Shown in pieces: positions 9,746-20,249 of a DNA stretch of 64,000 bases (within the stretch, counting starts at the first letter, position 1; each line of letters starts with the position of its first letter). The notes beneath the pieces are model-generated. The model made no database searches, was not told the origin of the DNA, and saw only the letters and a list, made by a program, of their open reading frames with translations. The stretch spans positions 19,362,001-19,426,000 of the forward strand of contig JAZBRS010000050.1 in assembly GCA_037176725.1 (NCBI GenBank), given 5' to 3'. Both the position numbers and the translations under genes were made by a program. This stretch comes from Posidonia oceanica (taxonomy: Eukaryota > Streptophyta > Magnoliopsida > Alismatales > Posidoniaceae).

Positions 9746-10939
9746 TCAGGCCTTCTTCGACCGTCGGGAGTCGGGAAACAAAGGGCCGCCTGGCGGAATT
9801 TCAGTGATAGGCCAGAGCTGTCGGACTTTAGCTTCATATTCAGGGGTGCATCCTACACCTCTCGCAGCTGCAATGTCTGTAGATTGGACCCCATGCTGCA
9901 TCAGACTAGCAAGCTTCTTGGTTGGGGCAGTTGTGCTGAGAGGGTACATCTGTAGAAGCTGGGGCGCTGTACTGTCAATGAAGGCGCCCTGCTGGAAGCC
10001 GAACTGGCGCATGACCCTGATTGGATGGTACTCTACGCCTGCTGTGAAACCTGGTAGAATGATCAGCCGCGCGTCACGCGCGCTGAAGAAGACAGTGAAT
10101 GGCTCTGCTGCAGATGGGACAATACGCCAGGTTATAGCGTCGTCAGTCAGTGCTGACAGCCTCTCGTATTCTTTATTGACGCTCTTTTCTGTCTTGGCAC
10201 GGGCGCTGCTGCAGTAGGCTTCAAAGGCATGCACTTGAGGGCGTAAGAGGTTCGTCTCTAAGTGCGCGGTTAGCCAGACTTGTATGAGTGCTCCGCAACC
10301 GTGGAAGTGGCGACAGCGATGAGAGATGCGGTCCAGCCCGCGATAGGTCTCTGCCAGGACAACTGGTGCCAGGTCTATGTGCTGGGTCACCACAGTAAAT
10401 GCAATTTCTGCAACCTCGATGGCCACTGTCAGTCGGCCATGGGTAAAGATCAGCTCGCCCAGGAAGCGGATAACAAATCCTCGGAGCCACAGCTCATCTC
10501 CGAGTTCTGCGCGCTTGTTTATGATATCATCGAAGTGCGCAAGGCGAAGCATAGGTTCAGGTCCGCTGGTGCAGACTAATTTCTGTTGGCAGGTTCGAGT
10601 GGGGAGCCCAGTTAGCTGGCTCAGGACTTGGAGATATCCGTCGCACCTCATGAAAACAGGCGGCCCCAGGATCTTTGAAAAGCCACAGATCCAATGCACC
10701 TCCTCCAGTGTGGGTGTCAGCTCAGTCTTGTTGAAACGGAAGACATGATGCGCCGGCTTCCAGAATCTTGCGGCGGCACACAGAAGGTGGCGGCTGACCT
10801 CCACATCAGCAGCCTTCAGCAGCTTAGTTGGTATGCCCCACAGGCGCAGCTGTTCACAGTCTTGTAGAGTGAGCCTGCTGATCCATTCTCGCAGGGCTTC
10901 CGAGCAGTGTGCAGGAGTTAGCAGAGTAGGAAAACCCAT
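9746..10939 (-). CDS. DUF7745-like (plant-mobile-domain-related) protein, intact 3' ORF of element A
   Basis: A complete 397-codon ORF, ATG at 10937-10939 to the stop at 9746, with no internal stop or frameshift. The N-terminal half carries a plant-mobile-domain-like pattern (RFWKPAHHVFRF, then LTPTLEEVHWICGF and GPPVFMR); the C-terminal half has the TWRIVPSAAEP and GVEYHPIRVMRQFG blocks that I associate with DUF7745 proteins. It ends in a basic tail (DSRRSKKA), a possible nuclear signal. It lies downstream of integrase in the same orientation, the position of extra 3' ORFs in some Tat elements. It is the only undamaged ORF in the element, although gag-pol upstream is full of stops. Activity unknown; related plant mobile domain proteins act in transcriptional silencing, so an anti-silencing or integration role is speculation. 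Confidence 0.85.
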   Translation of the reverse strand: MGFPTLLTPAHCSEALREWISRLTLQDCEQLRLWGIPTKLLKAADVEVSRHLLCAAARFWKPAHHVFRFNKTELTPTLEEVHWICGFSKILGPPVFMRCDGYLQVLSQLTGLPTRTCQQKLVCTSGPEPMLRLAHFDDIINKRAELGDELWLRGFVIRFLGELIFTHGRLTVAIEVAEIAFTVVTQHIDLAPVVLAETYRGLDRISHRCRHFHGCGALIQVWLTAHLETNLLRPQVHAFEAYCSSARAKTEKSVNKEYERLSALTDDAITWRIVPSAAEPFTVFFSARDARLIILPGFTAGVEYHPIRVMRQFGFQQGAFIDSTAPQLLQMYPLSTTAPTKKLASLMQHGVQSTDIAAARGVGCTPEYEAKVRQLWPITEIPPGGPLFPDSRRSKKA

Positions 10940-12429
10940 TACGCTGATTACAGAGGGACAGGCTGATAGTTGCAGCGCCTGAAAGTACCTGCTATCAATA
11001 AACAGTCAGATCTCGCAGGTATGTTCTTTGACAATAAACAGAAACTGAGGCTGATAAAGTAGTTCCATATGTATTCAGCAGTTGATAACAGAATATGGCA
11101 GTTAAGCATAAATAAACAAAGGGGATATGCAGAGGTCTTGCTGACACGGGGGCGAGGGCCGGCAGGTGATCTGGACCAGCGCAGTTCGAGTGTCGTCGAT
11201 GCGCTCTGCTGGGGAGGAGTACTGCCTCAGGGCCGAAGCGTGTTGCAGAGCGGAGAGATTGATGGAAGAGGAAAGGAATGGAAGAGGATGCTCGTATGCA
11301 GGATGCAAGTGCTGTGCTTATGATGATGAGTATTATGCTTGGATGGGTGAGCATGCTTGGATAGGTGAGTATGCCTGGATAGAATGAGTATGCTTGGATA
11401 GAATGAGTATGCTTGGATAGGTGAGTATGCTTGGATGTCCTCAGCATACGGAGTGCTTTGGTGCCTGCTGCGAAGGAAGGGAGTGGTCCCTGACTCACTG
11501 GGCCCTACCTAGACTCTTGGCTTGCTGGTGGCTCTCCGGAACGGGTTGTTGGCATTATACAGGTGGTGGTGTGGTGAGGACAGGCTACTGGCCGCACTCT
11601 CAGGACCTACACCTATTCTTTCAGCTCTCTTTTTTTGATTGATTTCTCCCTCATAGGTGTGCAGTCTTTCTCTGCCCCTAACTAGGAGAAGGTGAGTGTT
11701 CGCTCTTGAAGGGATGTGGTAGACCCTTTTAGGCTTGACATGCTGGGGATCTCTAGTGAGGCATGGGGGATAGCGGTGCCTGTGTTTTTCGGGCTACATT
11801 TTGCCTTTTTTCTTGTTTTTTGCTTTGCTTGCTTTTTTCCTCTTTTTTTTTTGGTTTTTGTTCTATCTCTTTTCTCTTTTTTTTTTTTGCTTGTTGTTTT
11901 GCTTTTCTCTCTTTTTTTTTTTTTCAGGCTTTTGCTATCCCCATTTTGGTGGCAAAAGAAGGGTGCTTGGATTGTAATGGATTTAGGCTTTGGGTCTGCT
12001 GTGTGATGGGTAGAAGGAGCAGGGTTAGACTGCACACCCCTATCTCTAGGGCCGGCTTCTGTCTTCGTTTTCTGTTCCTTGGATGTGCCCAAACCTAGGT
12101 GTTTACTCTCGCTTTTTCCAGACTCACATCCTAACATTTTTTCTCCCTCAGAGGTGTATGTCCTTGCGAGATTAGGCGGTTCGCCTGTCCTCGTTGGTGG
12201 TGGCTCCCTCACTAGCTAAGACATCTGAGTAGTGCCAGGTGAGGTAGGGTGACTCTTTCCAGAGCAGGCAAGCACTTCCGGTTTTCATCACCAGGCCGAA
12301 GATACAATGCTTGAGAGGATGACGATGATGATTCGAAAGGAAGGGATGCAAGAGTTGAAAGGATGATGATGATGATTTGAAATAGAGGTTGCAAGATGGG
12401 AGAAGGGCATCTGCAACGGGGCCGCTTTC
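10940..12429 (-). other. Non-coding spacer between integrase and 3' ORF of element A
   Basis: Holds a minisatellite of six or so 18-21-bp TATGCTTGGATAG units (11331-11436) and a strong polypyrimidine tract (about 11800-11935, runs of T with C). A lysine-rich open frame on the minus strand (11682-12212) is a product of that tract and not a credible gene. ATGATGATG-type simple repeats occur at 12320-12380. On the sense strand the tract is purine-rich and could act as a second plus-strand priming site, which is inference only. Confidence 0.5.
11331..11436. repeat. Minisatellite, TGAGTATGCTTGGATAG unit
   Basis: Five to six tandem units of 18-21 bp with small changes (GGTGAG or AATGAG between cores). 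It lies in the spacer between integrase and the 3' ORF of element A; no counterpart was noticed in D. Confidence 0.75.
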
Positions 12430-13303
12430 GGCAACTGATAGTACTTCTTTAGATAGCAGAGGTTGACGGGCTCAGACTACTCGACCCAGTCCATATCCTC
12501 AAGAGTTACAGCACCTCCCGAAACGATCTGTTTGACCACAAAGGGGCCACGCCAATTGGGTCGGAATTTCCCTCGACCATCAGGCAGATGAATGGCGCGC
12601 AAGACAAGGCCCCTGGCTGAAAGCTTCTGGGCTGGACCTTCTTCAAGAATGCTCTGGCCATCCGCTTCTGATAGCAGTGAGCGTTGTGCATAGCTTGCAG
12701 TCTGCGCTCATCAATTAAGTTCAGTTGGATGCAGCGGTCTTCGACCCATTCTGCTTCTTCCAACCCAGCTTCTCGTAGGATCCGCAGAGAGGAGATCTCT
12801 ACTTCAACAGGTAACACCGCTTCCATTCCGTATACCAGAGAGTACGGGGTGGCTCTTGTAGAGGTCCGGATTGATGTCCTGTACGCCCAGAGTGTGTACG
12901 GGAGCTTGTCGTGCCAATCCTTGTGGGTTTCTGCCATTTTCTTCAGAATCTTGACAATGTTCTTGTTTGCAGACTCCACAGCTCCGTTCATCTGTGGCCG
13001 ATAGGGCGAGGATCGATGATGCTTGATCTTGAGACTCTGCAGGTATTCCTCGATCCTCTTGGCAATGAAGTTTGTGCCATTATCAAAGATGAGTGAGTGC
13101 GGGACCCCATATCGGGCAACGATATTGTTTCTGATAAATTTTTCTGTTGCCACAGCGGTGACTGTTCTGTAAGAGGCTACTTCCACCCACTTGGTAAAGT
13201 AATCGATCGCTACCAGAATGTAACGATGACCATTTGAAGCAGCAGGGTGGATGGCGCCAATGACATCGATCCCCCAGGTGGAGAAAGGCCATGGCGAAGA
13301 CAT
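12430..13303 (-). pseudogene. Integrase core of element A, N-terminal part deleted, C-terminal frameshift
   Basis: The minus strand encodes a retroviral-type integrase core, beginning SSPWPFSTWGIDVIG. The catalytic triad is visible: Asp in GIDVIG (codon at 13265-13267), Asp in FDNGTNF (13082-13084) and Glu in AVESANK (12974-12976), giving the D-35-E spacing typical of the family. The N-terminal zinc (HHCC) domain is missing because the preceding pol sequence has been deleted up to 13293-13303. In the C-terminal part the frame shifts near 12609-12613, after FQPG; the family's C-terminal domain (with a GPFVV-type motif and an ending like DMDWVE) continues in another frame to about 12470. The active-site residues are intact, but the protein is neither full length nor in frame with gag-pol. 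Confidence 0.85.
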
Positions 13304-16300
13304 CCGCGTATTCTTTCAGGAATGCGATGAACTCTGCTCGAGCCTGGGAGGACAGCTGGGCACTGATACGAACTTCTCTAACTTCCTCAGCTGTGCCGAT
13401 GTTGACAACCTCTGTTTCTTCTTCAACATGGAGGTTGGGGCCTTCTGGGTCGTCGTCATAGGGCCGGAACTCGGGCAATGATTCATCAGTCTCATCCATG
13501 CCCGTATCATCCTCCTCTCCATAAGCAATAAGTTCCGAGAGGATCTCTTTCTCAAAGGAAGGGCTTGTGATGTCGAAAGAGTGCATATGTTCCGCTGCTT
13601 GGCCCTGGTGACGCTTCAGGATGGTCACGCTTACTCTAATGTTCTTGTAGCCTCGGTGCGCGACCTCCGTCCCAGCAACTCCTTCTACTGTTTGCTCTGG
13701 CCTGACTAATTCTGCTGAGTGCTCTGCTGATTCTGCTGAGGGCCTTGCTGATTCTGCTGTTGATGCTGCTGACTGTTCTGCCGCTGAGGCTGCTGACAGT
13801 TTTGTTACTGGTTCTGCTTTCTGCTCTGTTACTGCTGCTGCATGAACTGCTGATGGTTCCTCCCTCGGGTCTTCTAATGTGCTTGCAGAGGATATGCCAG
13901 ACTGGCGGCTGATCAGGGCACTGCCGCTCGATATACTGCTCAAGTGAGGCATGTGTTGCACAAACCACCTAGACCCGCCTTCCGATTGGAGAGTAATGAG
14001 CTCATCTGGTCTAGGGGAGTCCGGCGCTGCTGAGTCTTCTTCCAGGACCATGATAGAGGCATGGTCTTCTTGCAGAGGAGGGTCCATAACCACGGCTTTC
14101 CCTTTCCTTTCTGCGGCTTGATGCTCTGCCAGGTCTTCTGCTATCGACTTGATCTGTTCTTGATAGAGCAGCTCTAAGTCAGACATCCAAGAATCGACCT
14201 GGGCTTCTATCGCCACTCCTTCTTCCTCGTCCGAGGGGGAGTCGACGTAGTAGGCGTCGGGGGCCTGCGGCACTGGCCCGGCTGCAAGACGGATTGCTGC
14301 CCTGGGAATCTGCATGATCTGGTTCACGGGTGCGTCCGCTGATGGCAGTTCTGATGTAGAAGGCCCAAATAGACAAGTCAGCGGTGCCATAGATGGATAT
14401 GCTGCCAGGGTCACTGTTGGAGAGTAAGCAGGGGTGCTCTTCAGAGGGCTCAAGGGCCCAGAGAGTGTAGTGCTCAGTTGGCCTTTTGTATCGGGCCGTA
14501 ACTGAGAGAGTACAGCCTCTGACGCCATGGGGTCTTGCCATGAGAGCTGCTGCTGGTTGTCGGGAGGATGCGAAGCGGACTGCGCCTGCTGCATTCCCGG
14601 AGATGTGGATGCTGGAGCGGGCTGAGCCGCGCTGTTGACTGTACTGATTAACTGCCCTTCCAGAGATAGGGACAGTGGCACTTATGTTACTGTGACCGCT
14701 GGTAGCATGCTTGATTCTGCCAGAAGGAGTGTCTCTGACTCCTGCACTGCTGCTGTCTGTACTTGGGAAGCTGATGTGGCTGCAAAAGAGTGGAAACTTG
14801 CCTGCTCTGCCACAGGGCCTGCTGAGCTGCCTGCTGTTTCTGCCAGAGGAAGAGCTGAATAGATTGGCTGTGTGGCCTCTGCTCTGATCACTGTTTCTGC
14901 TGTGCTGGTTGGGACTGCCTCTGTTGTACCAGACTGCTCCTCATCCGAGCAGTAGTCCTCAACACACATCCAATCCTCTGTCGGTACCGTGTCTTGATCG
15001 TCGGATGATCCCAGGGTTCCTGCACTGGTAAAGTTAGTGAGGTCTCTGGGATTGGCTGATTCTGGATTGTTGAGCTGAGAGCAGTGATCTTCGTTGGTCC
15101 TGGGCTCGTAGCCGAGGCCTTCAGATTTCCTTCGCTCCACTGCTACGATCGGCTCTGCGATCCCCTGGCCGTGACGCCCGAGCGGCGTACCCTTTATGTA
15201 ACCCCACCTGTGACATACATTCTCGACCATTCAAAAGGGGTTGCTGTGAACGGTCAAGGAGTTGACACGTTCAAGATCAGGAATGAAGTTAACCGGCTCG
15301 CACCGATTAACGCGATATAGGGCTTCAGAAGTCTCGGGGTCAAATGGGATAGATTGCGAAGACACGGGGGAGACTGCTTCGATCCGCTCCTTCTCAAAGT
15401 TCTCCGCCATGACGACAATGACATCGTCGCCGCGACGGTACTTTATCATTCGATGGAGGGTCGAAGGAAGGACCTGATGCTTGTGAAGCCAAGGGCGCCC
15501 AAGCAGAAGATTGAAGTTCGGCTGCAAGTCGACGACATAGAATTCTACGTCGAAGACAACCGGGCCAATAGCGAGAGGAATAATCAGGACCCCTAGAGCG
15601 TCATGGTGAGTGTTGTCAAAGGCTGTCATTCCCTTCACGGCTGGCGTGATGTCCTCGGCTTTGAATCCGGGCTTGGTTGCAGTACGCAAGGGGTAGACGT
15701 TAAGGCCTGACCCATTATCAACCAGTGTTAGGGGAATGCGAAAGTTTTTGAACTGCACCGTGACGAACAGGGGCTGGTTATGATTAATCCCCGCCAGAGG
15801 CAGCTCATCACTCGTGAAAGAGATGACCTGGGGCTCCGCAATCAACCCAACCATGCTCTCCAAGGCTGAAGGCTCAATGGACTGGGACACACTGGCAGCC
15901 TGGAACACACAAAGAAAAGCCTCGCGGTGTTCGGCAGAGGTGTGGATCAAATCCCAGATGGAGATGTCGACTTTGACCTTCTTAAGCTGGGAGGTCAAGT
16001 CCGCCCTAGGTTGGCTCCTTCTAGCAACTGGAGGGGTGATTCTAGCAGGTTCTGAGGGAGTAGTGGCAGGAAGCTGGGTTACCACAGGCTGGGTAGGGAT
16101 TTGGCTAGTTACAGGCTGATCTGGAGTTGGATCTACTATGGGTTGGCTAGAGGGTGGGGGCATAACAGGTCTAGGGTGAGTTGGCCTAATTGCCGGTGTT
16201 GGGGGCCTGTAAACCCTCCCCGATCGCGTTACTTCCGCGCACATCTCTGTGGCGTAGCTGTAAGGGACGCGATGGGTGTCCAGGGTCAAATCAATGACGA

Positions 16301-18929
16301 CTGGAGCACGTGCTGCGAGCACAGGAGGGGTTACAGGGGGACCTACGGGGTACTGAGGTCTCTCTAATGGGTATGGTTGTTGGGGTGGGAAGGCTGAGGC
16401 AGGTTGAGGTCTGCCTAGAAGGTGTAGCTGAGGTCGCCCTAAGAGGTGAATGGGGGAACTAGGCTGGGCCCTAGCTAGAAGGTGCACAGGGGATTGAGCC
16501 TGGGGAAGCACGATGGGAGGCGCGAGAGGGCGCTCCGGCCTGGCATGCGGTCGGATCAAGTGAATTCCCGACTCGGAGCCGGCAACTGCCGCGAGATAGA
16601 GACTGACTGGGAAAGGCTCAGAGATGTCAGAGATAAGATCAGAAGGGTCGACCACAAAGGTAGCAGGCCCAGAGGGAAAGACAGAGTGGATGCCTGAGGT
16701 TCCCGCCCCTCCCGGATAAGAGTGCTCCGGTAAGGGTTGGCGGGTGATGCCAGAATGCGGGGGAACAGCTGAGTGTGCAGATGCATGAGTGTGTGCTTGA
16801 GTGGATGCCTCGTGCGTGTCGATCACAATCGTTCCCGATTCGATCAAGTCCTGAATTGCGTTCCGTAGGGAGAAGCAATTGTCCGTCGAATGCTCGACAC
16901 TTCGATGGAAATTGCAGAAGAGGTCTGACCTAAACCAATGCGGCAGAGGACTTGGCAGCGGACGAACCTCCGGGAACTTCAGGAACGATGTAACCTTTGG
17001 CAAGATGGCCGTGAGTGGTTCCACCAGTGGGGTGAAACTACGCCTCTCAATGGGTGGCCTTCTTTGCCTTGGGTGTGAGCCTTGCTGAACCGGTGCGGCA
17101 GGATAGACCGGTCTAGCGGTGGTAGTGATGTGTGGTGTGTGTGGATTCCTAGGTGCAGGAGCGTACACCATCTGAGCTGGGGCAGGCCGGGATGGCAAGC
17201 GAACAGGCACAGCAGGAGAATCGACGAACGCAACTGCGGGCTTCGGCGAATCCTTCCTCTTCGAGCGGTTGTTGTTGCTGCCGCTGTTGTTGTTGTTGGA
17301 GGCGCTGCTGTTGGCACTGTTGCTGCTTATCACTGCCTGCTTAGCGAACGCAGAGAGAGCCGGGAAGTTGCCACTCCGCAAAGAACTCTCCACGCACGCT
17401 CCAGCTCTGATGAGTGCCGCAAAAGTAGTGACTGGTTGGATGCTAAGCAGAGCTCCGAGAGACGGCTGCGCCTGTTTGATAACGATCTCGATAGACTCCT
17501 CATCAGAGGGTCTATCTCGAACCTGAGAGGCAAGGGCACGCCAGCGGCTGACGTACTCCCCGAACGGCTCGCCAGAATTCTGCTTGATCGCGATCAAGTC
17601 CGCCCTCTTTGGGACCAGATCGAGGTTGAAGGAGTACTGTTCCAGGAACGCCTGACTGAGGTCGTTCCAAGTCTTGATGGCTGACATATCAAGCGATGTA
17701 AACCACTTGAGTGCCGGCCCGGTCAAACTCTTCTAGAACAGGCAGATCAGCAACCTCTCGTCAGCCTGAAGCTGAGCGAGATCACCGCAATACGCCTTCA
17801 AGTGTGCTACGGGGCAGCCCCTACCGTTATACTTCTCGAAGTCCGAGATCTTGAACTTCGGAGGGAGTACCGCCTCTGGAAAGCAGCAGAGGTCCTGGAA
17901 TTGGTAGGTCTGGTGCTCAGTACCCTGCACTAGTTGTAGTGCCTTCTCCAAGACGTCCATCCGGTTATTGATGGGGTCTGGGATTGCTACTGTAGGAGAG
18001 GGATCAGCAGGGGTAGCGAGCGCATACGCCGAATGGGTCGCACCTAAGTGCTCCTCCGGATCTACCATAGTGTCGCCTGGTGGAGCAACGGGATGGCCGG
18101 CGTATCCGTGCTGGGGGACTGTGTATGCAGGAGTGTATGCAGGGTGCTGGACCTGATGCAGAGGAGAAGAGTAGATGCCATGCTGTGCTGTGATAGGGGC
18201 AGGATGACGGAGCACCAGTTGCTGTACAGGCGGGGTGCCAGACAACGAGCCAGTGAGGTACTGGGCTCCAGCCGGTCCAAAAGACTGACCACCAGGGGGA
18301 AGTGGAGCATGCTGTGCTAAGTGTTGTGCAGCAGGAGGCGGTAAACGGGCCCCCATCGTCGGAACCGTGAGCTGTTGAGACGATGGTCGAGGCGGAGGTG
18401 TGGAGGTCGATGCATGGAATGCAAGAACTGGCCTCAGAGGAACCTCAGGAACGACAGGAATAGAGGAAGGACGAACTGATAGAGCCATGCCCTGTAGTTT
18501 CTGGGCAAGCTCCATCAGGTGCTGGTACTGCACTTCGGGCGTCTCGCCAGTGGGGACGCTGAAGTGCAGTGCCGGTGAAGGCTGAGAAACAAGTGGCACG
18601 GACACAGACTGTCCGGGAGGGAAAGATTCTACAGCAAAGGTCGCAGCGACGGTGGAAGGGATGTCGAAAGCGACGTATCCCTAGGATGGAGGGGGCAGTG
18701 GCGTCTCCGAAACGCGAGTAACGGTCGTCAAGATGGATTCGGCGACCGGATCTGGAGGAAGAGATGCTTGCCACTGTCCCGGGACGTACTGAGAACCTAG
18801 AGACGTCAGAGGAGGAAACCCTGGCGTCGGAGGGGGAACAAGGGGGACAGAAGGAGCAACCGGAGGGGCCAGAATGGAAACACCCTCCGTGACAGGAGTG
18901 AAAAGAGGCTCACTAACGTACTGGGCCAT
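13293..18929 (-). pseudogene. Gag-protease-(RT) polyprotein of element A, four stops and RT/RNase H deleted
   Basis: Starts at the ATG 18927-18929 (MAQYVSEP). A proline-rich N-terminus is followed by a retrotransposon gag domain (about 17840-17350; FEKYNGRGCPVAHLKAYC, then LTGPALKWF), an atypical CX2HX4HX4C knuckle (about 16877-16918), a retropepsin site DNGSG (GAT at 15717-15719) with a NLLLGRPW motif, and a long acidic Ala/Glu-rich linker. It ends in the EYADVFA motif that precedes RT. In-frame stops: TAG 18681-18683, TAG 17733-17735, TGA 15231-15233, TAA 14682-14684. The sister copy C has CAG, CAG, CGA and TCA at those places. At 13293-13303 the sequence jumps to integrase in a different frame; the RT and RNase H domains are absent. 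Confidence 0.88.
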
Positions 18930-20230
18930 TGCTGACCTAGATCGCGTGAGAATAGGGCTGCGACGAGTATTCAAGCGGTGAGTCCTAAGAGGAGCTATCG
19001 TCACAAAGGTGGATAGCTCAGAGGGGGAATGGTCGCGAATAAAGTCGCAAAAGGGGTGTCAACGGGGGTCGATACTCGAGCTCTAGCAAAGGGAAACTTG
19101 CTATACCGATCACGCTGACACAACAGAAGGAAATTAGGGTTAGAAACTAAAAGATGAACGCAAATGAGTTAGTTAAATGGCATGAATGATATGCATGCTT
19201 TCTAGTATGCCCCCCTCACCTAACTAGTGTTTCCTAACAAGGTTGTCTACTCCGGGTACCCCTGGGTGTACGGGTCACCGACTCAGGTCAGAAAAGTAGG
19301 TTCCCTGTCTAACTCCCAGCCCAAAGCTCAGGAAATGATAGGGTGGTGCGTTGGTGGCCTCTACCCCGCCAAAGCGTGGGTGGTACCCTCTACTAACACC
19401 GACACGACCCCCGGATGAGGGGGGGACAGACCGACTGGCTCGTGCCACGCCCAAAGCGGTGGAACAAGAAGCCGGGACCGTCCTTCGCAGACTAATAGGT
19501 GGACTCAGATGAGAAGAATGCATGCCCTATATGATGCTTATGCAAATGCTTAAAGTCTTTTATCTTGCGTATTTTATTAACCAGAGGGAGTGAAGGATTG
19601 TTCAGAGTCTCTAGTTGCTCCTAGGAGTTCTTTTTACTTGCGGTTTTTAGTTAACCCTGGGGAGAGCAAACAAGTTTCTACTATCCTAGGCATGGCATGT
19701 GCGAAGGGGAGGAAAATCAGTCAAGCATGGCAGGCAGACAATCATACAACACAACAAAAGGCAAGTGCATGGCATGTGCGAGTGTTTGTGAGCATAATGG
19801 TGAAGAAAAAAACATTCATTAAGTCAAAAGGTATGCATGTGCGTGCGTAGTGGCATAGCAAAGGTGTAAAAGAAGCATTCAACATTCAAAAAGCATGTAT
19901 TGTTGCCAAACAAGTATGTAGACATGCAATGTGCGATAACTAAAGCAGTAATAAGCAAGTAAGGCAAGGAAAATAAAGGCAAGTAAACTGTAAAGGAAGT
20001 AAGAGCATAAGCGAGACAATAAGTAAATAAACAAGCAGAGAAGTAAAGCCAAACGAAAGGGAGCGCAAACCGAGACGAAAGAGGTGCAAAACCTAAGCAA
20101 AGTAGCCACAAAGCAACTTTCTAGGAGTTTACACAGAAAAACGAGCAAAGCAGGCAAAGAAGGCACACAGGGCAAGCAAAGCTGCAAAACAGGCGAGCGA
20201 AAAGCCGGGAACAAAAGCCGGAGTCTAGCA
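18930..20230 (-). other. 5' leader of element A with a conserved block
   Basis: Untranslated leader between primer site and gag. The part at about 19205-19530 is clearly related to 57185-57565 in C and 45520-45840 in D, including GGTGGTGC-TTGGTGGCCTC, a GGGTGGTACCCTC motif and a C-run/G-run hairpin (CCCCC-GGATGA-GGGGG near 19410-19427). The remainder is A-rich simple sequence. Conservation in copies whose gag is dead suggests a cis-acting role such as packaging, dimerisation or translation control, but none is shown. Confidence 0.55.
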
Positions 20231-20248
20231 TCTCCAGCGGAGTCGCCA
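20231..20248 (-). promoter_or_regulatory. Primer-binding site of element A
   Basis: On the minus strand, TGGCGACTCCGCTGGAGA starts one base after the LTR end (...CGCTACA G). The TGGCGACTC core fits the 3' end of a plant tRNA-Arg as I recall for Ogre-type elements. The exact tRNA needs comparison with a tRNA set. Confidence 0.8.
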
Positions 20249-20249
20249 C

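Noticed and set aside
11682..12212. 176-residue lysine-rich open frame on the minus strand
   Set aside because: It is the translation of a polypurine tract with no domain, and it has no counterpart in the other elements.
17082..17684. 200-residue open frame on the plus strand opposite gag
   Set aside because: Shadow of the gag-protease frame on the other strand, without independent features.
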